Source of the DNA: Actinomycetes bacterium | GTDB taxonomy: Bacteria; Actinomycetota; Actinomycetes; Propionibacteriales; Propionibacteriaceae | Assembly (NCBI GenBank): GCA_029778515.1 | Contig: JAKOQD010000221.1 | Location: 1-13,130 of the forward strand | Reading direction: 5' to 3' | Length of the DNA: 13,130 nt | Shown here: positions 8,380 to 13,130 of the stretch, one piece after another | Position numbering within the stretch: the stretch's first letter is position 1 | How the letters are laid out: every line of letters starts with the position of its first letter | Program-made: the position numbers and the translations under genes | Notes under the pieces: model-generated | Seen by the model: the letters and a program-made list of their open reading frames with translations, nothing else | Databases searched by the model: none | What the model was told of the DNA's origin: nothing

Positions 8380-8382
8380 AGG

Positions 8383-8391
8383 TGGTACTCT
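8383..8391 (+). promoter_or_regulatory. extended -10 promoter candidate for the DksA-like gene
   Basis: TGGTACTCT has an extended -10 TG motif followed by TACTCT (TANNNT). No good -35 hexamer is present; the repeated hairpin covers that region. Transcription would start near 8398, with a leader of about 27 nt that contains a strong AGGAGG (8411-8416) 8 nt before the ATG. Confidence 0.45.
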
Positions 8392-8424
8392 CCCTGCTCA
8401 AAGCATCGGTAGGAGGAGCACCCA

Positions 8425-8865
8425 ATGGCTGCGCGCGCCAACGGTATCGAACCAGCTTCCCCGGCTACGGGGGTTCATTTTCCGGTAGCCGAGGGCGAAG
8501 ACCCCTGGACCGAAGAAGAGGTCGAGGAGATCCGGCAGGAACTGCTGGCCGACATCGCCCGGATGGAGCGGGCGATCGAGGTGGCCGAGGCAGGATTGGC
8601 CGACCTCTTTGAAGAGGGCAGCGATGGCGCTGGGCGGGATCCGGCCGACGTCGGTTCGTCCAACTTCGAGCGCGACCAGGAGATGTCACTGGCGCAGAAC
8701 GCGCGCGACATGCTCGAACAGGCCCAGTTGGCCTACAAGCTGTTCGAGTCCGGCGACTACGGCTCCTGCGAATCCTGCGGCCAGCCGATCGGCAAGGACC
8801 GGCTCCAGGTCTTCCCGCGGGCAACGATGTGCGTGACCTGCAAGCAGCGGGAGGAACGGCGATAA
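8425..8865 (+). CDS. TraR/DksA-family C4 zinc-finger protein, likely RNA polymerase-binding regulator
   Basis: A 146-residue protein with an N-terminal helical part (WTEEEVEEIRQELLADIARMERAI...) and a C-terminal zinc finger with C115-x2-C118-x17-C136-x2-C139, the TraR/DksA C4 type. DksA proteins bind the RNA polymerase secondary channel through an acidic coiled-coil tip. Here D72 and D75 in RDPADVGS line up with the DxxDxA tip of E. coli DksA, though the following positions differ. Its targets cannot be deduced. It has its own promoter candidate and a consensus ribosome binding site. lspA follows with overlap. In Streptomyces a homologue lies in the same neighbourhood between ileS and lspA; here ileS is absent. 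Confidence 0.9.
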   Translation: MAARANGIEPASPATGVHFPVAEGEDPWTEEEVEEIRQELLADIARMERAIEVAEAGLADLFEEGSDGAGRDPADVGSSNFERDQEMSLAQNARDMLEQAQLAYKLFESGDYGSCESCGQPIGKDRLQVFPRATMCVTCKQREERR

Positions 8866-9398
8866 CCGGACCGACCGATTCCCCTGCGCGCCGGAGCCTG
8901 ACCTGGTTGATGTTGGGTCTGGGCGCAGCCGGGCTGGCGCTGGACCAGGTGGCCAAGACCGTCGCGATCGCGCGGCTCGATCCGCAGCAGCCGATCGCGC
9001 TGCTCGGCGGACTGGTCACGCTGCAGCTGATCCGGAACCCCGGGGCAGCGTTCAGCATGGGGGAGAACTTCACTGTAGTACTTACCGGAGTGGCGATCTG
9101 CGCGCTGATCGGTGTCCTCGGCTGGCTGGTGCCCCGCGTCCGGCACACCGGCTGGGCGGTGGCTGTGGGCTTCCTGCTCGCTGGCATTACCGGAAACCTC
9201 ACCGATCGGCTGCTGCGTGAACCCGGGCCGTTCCGCGGCCACGTGGTCGACTTCATTCAGCTGCCCAACTTTGCGATCTTCAATGTGGCCGACATGTTCA
9301 TCACCGCAGCGGCGGTCCTGGTGATCTGGCTATCGATGATCACCCAGGTGACACCGGCGGGAGTCGTCACCAAGCCGCAGCCCCAAGCCCGTGGCTAG
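8829..9398 (+). CDS. lspA: LspA, lipoprotein signal peptidase (signal peptidase II)
   Basis: LspA is an integral membrane aspartyl protease that cuts signal peptides from prolipoproteins after diacylglyceryl transfer. Counting from ATG 8829 (189 residues), the family motifs are LDQVAK (38-43), NPGAAF (70-75), GNLTDR (122-127), VVDF with D141 and FNVAD with D155; D141 and D155 form the catalytic pair. Four membrane segments are visible. The start is uncertain. ATG 8829 would overlap the DksA-like gene by 37 nt and lacks a ribosome binding site. A strong GGGAGG (8849-8854) sits 7 nt before an in-frame ATA at 8862 that overlaps the upstream stop as ATAA, which would give 178 residues. ATG 8910 would cut into the first membrane segment. 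The stop overlaps rluD by 8 nt. Confidence 0.93.
   Translation: MRDLQAAGGTAITGPTDSPARRSLTWLMLGLGAAGLALDQVAKTVAIARLDPQQPIALLGGLVTLQLIRNPGAAFSMGENFTVVLTGVAICALIGVLGWLVPRVRHTGWAVAVGFLLAGITGNLTDRLLREPGPFRGHVVDFIQLPNFAIFNVADMFITAAAVLVIWLSMITQVTPAGVVTKPQPQARG
8849..8854 (+). promoter_or_regulatory. strong ribosome binding site that bears on the lspA start
   Basis: GGGAGG lies inside the last codons of the DksA-like gene. With normal spacing (7 nt) it points to the ATA at 8862, in the lspA frame; it is downstream of ATG 8829 and too far from ATG 8910. It therefore supports either a non-canonical AUA start or a coincidental purine run (the codons for Arg-Glu-Glu). Confidence 0.45.
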
Positions 9399-10305
9399 CG
9401 TCTGGCTGGTGCCGGACGGGCTGGACGGCGACCGGGTGGACGCAGCCGCGTCCCGGATGACCGGGCTCTCCCGCAGCCGGATCGAGGACCTGGCCGCGGC
9501 CGGGGGTGTGCTGGTCAACTCGGTTCCGGTGGCCAAGTCGCATCGCGTGCGGGCCGGTGACCTGCTGGAAGTGGAGATCACCACCGCACCGACCGTTTCC
9601 GTGGTTCCGGTGGAGGTGGCCGGAATCAGCATCGTCTACGACGACGCCGACATCGTGGTGGTGGACAAACCCGCCGGAGTCGCCGCGCATCCCAGTCTCG
9701 GCTGGGACGGGCCGTCCGTCGTCGAACACTTGGCTGCGGCCGGCTTCCGGATCTCCACCTCCGGTGCGGCCGAGCGGCAGGGCATCGTGCAACGGCTGGA
9801 CGTGGGCACGTCCGGGCTGATGGTGGTGGCCAAGAGTGAGCCGGCCTATACGGCGTTGAAGCGTGCGTTCAAGGCGCGCACGGTTGAGAAGACCTACCAC
9901 ACGCTGGTGCAGGGCCTCCCCGACCCGCTGGCGGGCACGATCGAGGCACCGATCGGACGCCATCCCGGTGCCGACTACAAGATGGCGGTGGTCAGCGGCG
10001 GGCGGCACAGCGTCACCCACTACCAGATGCTTGAAGCGTTCCGTGCGGTGACCCTGCTGGAGGTGCACCTGGAGACTGGACGCACCCACCAGATCCGCGT
10101 GCACATGCAGGCGATCCGGCATCCCTGCGTCGGTGATCCAACCTACGGCGGCGACCCGGTGCTGGCCGCGCAATTGGGTCTGGACCGGCAGTGGCTGCAC
10201 GCGGTCGAACTGGGCTTCGTGCATCCGCGCAGCGGTGACCCGGTTCGCTTCACTTCCCCGTATCCTGACGATTTAGCACGAGCGCTCGCCCTAGTCGGCG
10301 GGTGA
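9391..10305 (+). CDS. rluD: RluD-family 23S rRNA pseudouridine synthase
   Basis: Enzymes of this family convert uridines of 23S rRNA to pseudouridine. The 304-residue protein has an N-terminal S4 RNA-binding domain (about 14-75: [21 protein letters not shown]...GVLVNSVPV) and an RsuA/RluA catalytic domain with [12 protein letters not shown], the catalytic motif RLDVGTSG (D137), and [10 protein letters not shown]. The residue before RLD is Gln instead of the more common His. The GTG start overlaps the lspA stop by 8 nt and has no clear Shine-Dalgarno, so coupling to lspA is likely. Which uridines are modified cannot be told from sequence; the lspA-rluD pair is common in many bacteria. GTG 9409 is a less likely alternative start. 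Confidence 0.92.
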   Translation: MASVWLVPDGLDGDRVDAAASRMTGLSRSRIEDLAAAGGVLVNSVPVAKSHRVRAGDLLEVEITTAPTVSVVPVEVAGISIVYDDADIVVVDKPAGVAAHPSLGWDGPSVVEHLAAAGFRISTSGAAERQGIVQRLDVGTSGLMVVAKSEPAYTALKRAFKARTVEKTYHTLVQGLPDPLAGTIEAPIGRHPGADYKMAVVSGGRHSVTHYQMLEAFRAVTLLEVHLETGRTHQIRVHMQAIRHPCVGDPTYGGDPVLAAQLGLDRQWLHAVELGFVHPRSGDPVRFTSPYPDDLARALALVGG

Positions 10306-10332
10306 TTCTGGGCGGGGCTGAGAACGTTGGGC

Positions 10333-10338
10333 TAGGGT
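10333..10338 (+). promoter_or_regulatory. candidate -10 box for a leaderless pyk transcript
   Basis: TAGGGT (TANNNT) ends 6 nt before the pyk GTG, so the transcription start would fall on or next to the start codon. No clear -35 hexamer is seen at 16-19 nt. An alternative reading is that AGGG (10334-10337) is a poor ribosome binding site 7 nt before the GTG. Confidence 0.4.
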
Positions 10339-10344
10339 GCAACC

Positions 10345-11751
10345 GTGCGTAGAGCGAAAATTGTGTGCACGATCGGACCGGCCACTGACTCCGCCGAGGC
10401 GATCGAAGAACTCGTAACCGCGGGCATGAACGTCGCCCGGCTGAACATGAGCCACGGCGACCACTTGCTACATGCCAAGCGCGTGGGCTGGATCCGCGAC
10501 GCGGCGCGCAGCGCCAACCGTCCGATCGGCATCCTCGCCGACCTGCAGGGGCCGAAGATCCGCCTGGGCAAGTTCCCCGATGGCCCGGTGATGCTGGTGA
10601 ACGGCTCCCGGTTCACGATTACTACCGAAGACGTGCCCGGTGACGCCCAGCGTGCGTCCACCACGCTCAGCACCCTCACCGACGATGTCACTGCCGGCGA
10701 TCAGATCCTGATCAACGATGGCGCCATCGAATTGAAGGTGCTCGAAGTCACTGATGCCGACGTGGTCACCGAGGTGGTCGTCGGCGGCATGGTCTCCGAC
10801 CACAAGGGGATCAACCTGCCCGGCGTCCCGGTCAGCGTCCCGGCCCTGAGCGAGAAGGACGAACGCGACCTGCGCTGGGCGCTGCGGCACGGCGTTGACA
10901 TGGTGGCGCTGTCGTTCGTGCGCAACGCTGCCGACATCGAGTCGGTGCACCGGGTCATGGAGGAGGAGGGCCGGCGGGTGCCGGTCATCGCCAAGCTGGA
11001 GAAGCCCCAGGCCATCGACAACCTGGACGCGATCATCGACACCTTCGACGCCTTCATGGTGGCCCGTGGCGACCTGGGCGTGGAGTTGCCGCTGGAGGAC
11101 GTCCCGGCGGTGCAGAAGCGGATCATCGACGCGGCCCGGATCTGGGCCAAGCCGGTGATCGTGGCCACCCAGATGCTGGAGTCGATGATCACCTCGCCGC
11201 GGCCGACCCGCGCGGAGGCATCCGATGTCGCCAACGCGATCCTTGACGGTGCGGACGCGGTGATGCTGTCGGGGGAGACCGCGGTCGGCGAGTTCGCGAT
11301 CGAGGCGGTGTCGGTGATGGCCCGGATCATCACGAAGACCGAGGCCGACGGCCTGGACAAGATCCGGCACCTCAGGTGGGACCCGCACACCGTCTCCGGG
11401 GTGATTTCGAAGGCTGCGGTTGAGGTGGCCGAGCGCACCGAGGCCAAGTACCTGGCTGCGTTCACCATCTCGGGCGACACCCCGCACCGGCTGGCCCGGC
11501 TGCGTTCCGCCGTCCCACTGATGGCCTTCACCCCGCTACCCAAGACGGCCCAGGAACTCACTCTTTGCTGGGGTGTGCAGTCCTACGTCACGCCGGAGTA
11601 CACCAACACGGACGCGATGATCGACTCGGTGCAGATGGGCCTGCTGGAGACTGGATTCGTCAGCAAGGGCGACCGGGTGGTGATCGTCGCCGGCAACCCC
11701 GGACGGCACACCCGCCAGACCAACTCGCTGCGCGTCTACGAGATCGACTGA
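10345..11751 (+). CDS. pyk: Pyruvate kinase
   Basis: Pyruvate kinase transfers phosphate from phosphoenolpyruvate to ADP, the last step of glycolysis, in the cytoplasm. The 468-residue protein has the N-terminal RRAKIVCTIGPAT, the substrate-site ARLNMSHG (R32, N34, S36), DLQGPKIRLG, the catalytic motif AKLEKPQAIDN (K217, metal ligand E219), ARGDLGVELP (D243), and MLESMI...PRPTRAEASDVANAILDGADAVMLSGETA. A C-terminal allosteric domain ends GNPGRHTRQTNSLRVYEID. The GTG start is 39 nt after rluD and fits the usual pyruvate kinase N-terminus. A TANNNT box directly upstream suggests a separate, leaderless transcript, and a strong terminator follows at 11823-11865. It is functionally unrelated to the division genes upstream. 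Confidence 0.97.
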   Translation: MRRAKIVCTIGPATDSAEAIEELVTAGMNVARLNMSHGDHLLHAKRVGWIRDAARSANRPIGILADLQGPKIRLGKFPDGPVMLVNGSRFTITTEDVPGDAQRASTTLSTLTDDVTAGDQILINDGAIELKVLEVTDADVVTEVVVGGMVSDHKGINLPGVPVSVPALSEKDERDLRWALRHGVDMVALSFVRNAADIESVHRVMEEEGRRVPVIAKLEKPQAIDNLDAIIDTFDAFMVARGDLGVELPLEDVPAVQKRIIDAARIWAKPVIVATQMLESMITSPRPTRAEASDVANAILDGADAVMLSGETAVGEFAIEAVSVMARIITKTEADGLDKIRHLRWDPHTVSGVISKAAVEVAERTEAKYLAAFTISGDTPHRLARLRSAVPLMAFTPLPKTAQELTLCWGVQSYVTPEYTNTDAMIDSVQMGLLETGFVSKGDRVVIVAGNPGRHTRQTNSLRVYEID

Positions 11752-11822
11752 ACGGCCCGGTCGGCTCCGCATCGAACCCTCCGGCTCGGTGGATCTGGGG
11801 TTGGCCGGCTTGAGACAGAACT

Positions 11823-11869
11823 GAGTGGACGGTTCCTCGGCTACCTGACGAGGAACCGTCCGCTTTGTG
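11823..11869 (+). terminator. strong intrinsic terminator after pyk
   Basis: A perfect 13-bp stem (11827-11839 with 11849-11861) encloses a 9-nt loop and can be extended by four further pairs, two of them G-U (11823-11826 with 11862-11865). A short TTT-containing tail follows. It lies 71 nt after the pyk stop and separates the pyk unit from the dehydrogenase. Confidence 0.85.
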
Positions 11870-11926
11870 CTGGCCGCCTGCTCCTTGGAGTTCGATGTCG
11901 CGGCTGGGGCACGCCCGGGACAACTG

Positions 11927-11938
11927 GGTAGCGCTACC
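11927..11938. promoter_or_regulatory. 12-bp perfect palindrome, LacI-family-like operator
   Basis: GGTAGCGCTACC is perfectly self-complementary with a central GCGC, and ends 25 nt before the -35 box. LacI-family regulators of actinobacteria typically bind palindromes of this length with a central CG step. The regulator is not in the window, so this is a motif-based inference. Confidence 0.5.
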
Positions 11939-11963
11939 ACTAGGCCAATTAAGCTTTGACCTA

Positions 11964-11992
11964 TTGACAGGACAAAGTATTGTCACTAGTTT
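11964..11992 (+). promoter_or_regulatory. near-consensus promoter of the alcohol dehydrogenase gene
   Basis: TTGACA (11964-11969) is a perfect -35 hexamer; 17 nt later TAGTTT (11987-11992) fits TANNNT. A second, overlapping pair TTGACC (11956-11961)-N16-TATTGT (11978-11983) is also possible. The spacer contains GACAA-AGTA-TTGTC (11971-11984), and TGACA-N11-TGTCA (11965-11985) overlaps the -35 box and spacer, so a repressor or activator could act here. Confidence 0.65.
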
Positions 11993-12042
11993 CGAGTTGG
12001 CTGGCGAGGACGCCGGCCAGGGCACTAGCGACAGGCAGGCCA

Positions 12043-13130
12043 GTGGAGCACACCGATCCTTCTCTTCCTGACATCCAGATCCCAGAGACCATGCGCGCCG
12101 CCGTGCTGGTGGCGCCGGGGAAGCCCCTGGAGGTGCGCTGGATTCGCACGCCGCAGCCGCGCGCCGGCGAGGTGCTGATCAAGGTCACCGCGTGTGGCCT
12201 ATGCCATTCCGACCTGCACGTAATGGCCGGCAAGATCCCGTTCCCGACGCCGGCGGTGCTGGGGCACGAGGTGTCCGGCACGATCGTCGCGCTGGGTGAG
12301 GAACTGCACCACACCGATCTGAAGGTCGGGGACGCGGTCTGTGGAGCTTTCCTGATGCCCTGTGGGCAGTGCCCGGATTGCGCGCGCGGCCGCGATGATC
12401 TCTGCACCCCGTTCTTCCGCTTCAACCGCCTGCAGGGGCAGCTGTTCGACGGGACGAGCCGCCTGGCCGACCTGGACGGCAACGTGATCGCCCAATACTC
12501 CATGGGTGGCCTGGCCGAGTACTGCGTGATCCCAGTGACCGCGGTCACGCCGATGGTGCCGGGCATGGACGCGGTCGCGGCCGCGATCCTGGGTTGCGCG
12601 GCGATGACGGCCTACGGTGCGGTGCGCCGCGGCGCCGATCTGCGCTACGGCGAAACCGTGGCTGTGATCGGTATCGGTGGGGTCGGCTCGAACATCGTGC
12701 AGGTCGCGCATGAACTGGGCGCGCGCAAGGTGATCGCGATCGATGTGGACAACGAGAAGCTGGAGGCGGCGATCCGCTACGGCGCGTCTGATGTGATCAA
12801 CTCCCGGCACCTGGACGCGCGCGAGCGGGTGTTCGACCTGACCGGCGGACGCGGGGTCGACGTGGCCATCGAGGCGCTGGGCATTCCGGCGACGTTCGAG
12901 CAGGCGCTCACCCTGCTGGCCGACGGCGGCCGGATGGTGCCGATCGGGCTGGCCGCCGGCGCCCAGACCGCCGCGGTGGAGATCAACCGCCTGGTGCGGC
13001 GAGGTCAGCAGATCTGCGGCTCCTACGGCGCCCGGACGCGCACCGACCTGCCGATCGTGGTCGACCTGGCCGCGCGTGGCGTCCTGGACTACCGGGGCGT
13101 GGTCTCCGAGCGGGTCTCACTGTTCAACGC
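12043..13130 (+). CDS. zinc-dependent alcohol dehydrogenase, MDR superfamily (3' truncated)
   Basis: This is a medium-chain zinc alcohol dehydrogenase, cut off by the window end. Numbering from ATG 12091: catalytic zinc ligands C38 (CGLCHSD), H59 (LGHE) and C169 (GCAAMTAYGA); structural zinc cysteines C91, C94, C97 and C105; nucleotide fold GIGGVG at 194-199; D218 at the end of the second beta strand favours NAD over NADP. An insert around 110-135 (FNRLQGQLFDGTSRLADLDG) lies after the structural zinc loop. The start is unsure. GTG 12043 adds 16 residues ending ETMRAAV, has AGG-rich sequence upstream and fits the promoter distance, while ATG 12091 has a poor ribosome binding site. The substrate cannot be inferred. 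It is set apart from the division genes by a terminator and its own regulated promoter. Confidence 0.88.
   Translation, partial: MEHTDPSLPDIQIPETMRAAVLVAPGKPLEVRWIRTPQPRAGEVLIKVTACGLCHSDLHVMAGKIPFPTPAVLGHEVSGTIVALGEELHHTDLKVGDAVCGAFLMPCGQCPDCARGRDDLCTPFFRFNRLQGQLFDGTSRLADLDGNVIAQYSMGGLAEYCVIPVTAVTPMVPGMDAVAAAILGCAAMTAYGAVRRGADLRYGETVAVIGIGGVGSNIVQVAHELGARKVIAIDVDNEKLEAAIRYGASDVINSRHLDARERVFDLTGGRGVDVAIEALGIPATFEQALTLLADGGRMVPIGLAAGAQTAAVEINRLVRRGQQICGSYGARTRTDLPIVVDLAARGVLDYRGVVSERVSLFN

Larger units (their letters stand above)
11752..12042. other. intergenic region between pyk and the alcohol dehydrogenase
   Basis: This 291-nt stretch has no convincing gene. It holds an uninformative GC-rich piece (11752-11822), the pyk terminator (11823-11869), a spacer (11870-11926), then an AT-richer regulatory block with a 12-bp palindrome, a promoter with overlapping inverted repeats, and a leader of about 43 nt. 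The local fall in GC at 11939-12000 marks the promoter. Confidence 0.7.

Noticed and set aside
7116..8441. Long minus-strand frames opposite divIVA
   Set aside because: They are the reverse image of the heptad-coding repeats and contain no independent motif or start signal.

Overview
The window is a high-GC actinobacterial (Actinomycetota) chromosome segment covering the 3' half of the division and cell wall (dcw) cluster and what follows it. The order ftsW-murG-murC-ftsQ-ftsZ-pgeF-sepF-yggT-divIVA, the pairing of SepF with a long DivIVA/Wag31-type polar coiled-coil protein (no FtsA or MinCD seen), frequent GTG starts and TANNNT-type -10 boxes all fit this phylum. A Propionibacteriales-like lineage is possible but is only a guess from overall protein style. 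Layout: positions 1-4098 hold a tight run of ftsW (5' end cut off by the window), murG, murC and ftsQ, joined by GTGA overlaps or a 4-nt gap. These genes supply the septal glycosyltransferase, lipid II synthesis, the first amino-acid ligation of the stem peptide, and a divisome scaffold. Positions 4099-4296 are a real promoter-bearing gap before ftsZ. Positions 5456-7064 hold pgeF (peptidoglycan editing), sepF (FtsZ membrane anchor) and a small YggT membrane protein. Positions 7065-7199 carry a promoter for divIVA (7200-8315) that closely matches the ftsZ promoter. After tandem hairpins at 8325-8377 come a DksA/TraR-type zinc-finger regulator with its own promoter, lspA (lipoprotein signal peptidase) and an rluD-family pseudouridine synthase, all overlapping. 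Pyruvate kinase follows and may be leaderless, ending in a strong terminator at 11823-11865. The last part (about 11866-13130) is a separate unit: a regulatory region with a perfect palindrome and a near-consensus promoter, driving a zinc-dependent alcohol dehydrogenase that runs off the window. All coding genes are on the + strand; no RNA genes, mobile elements or CRISPR arrays were seen. No wholly new system is evident. The items worth a second look are regulatory or structural: a terminator-like hairpin inside the first codons of pgeF just after ftsZ, matching ftsZ and divIVA promoters, a possible AUA start for lspA, a duplicated 49-residue coiled-coil block in DivIVA, duplicated hairpins ahead of the DksA-like gene, the absence of the yggS and ileS neighbours usual in relatives, and an operator-rich promoter before the dehydrogenase.
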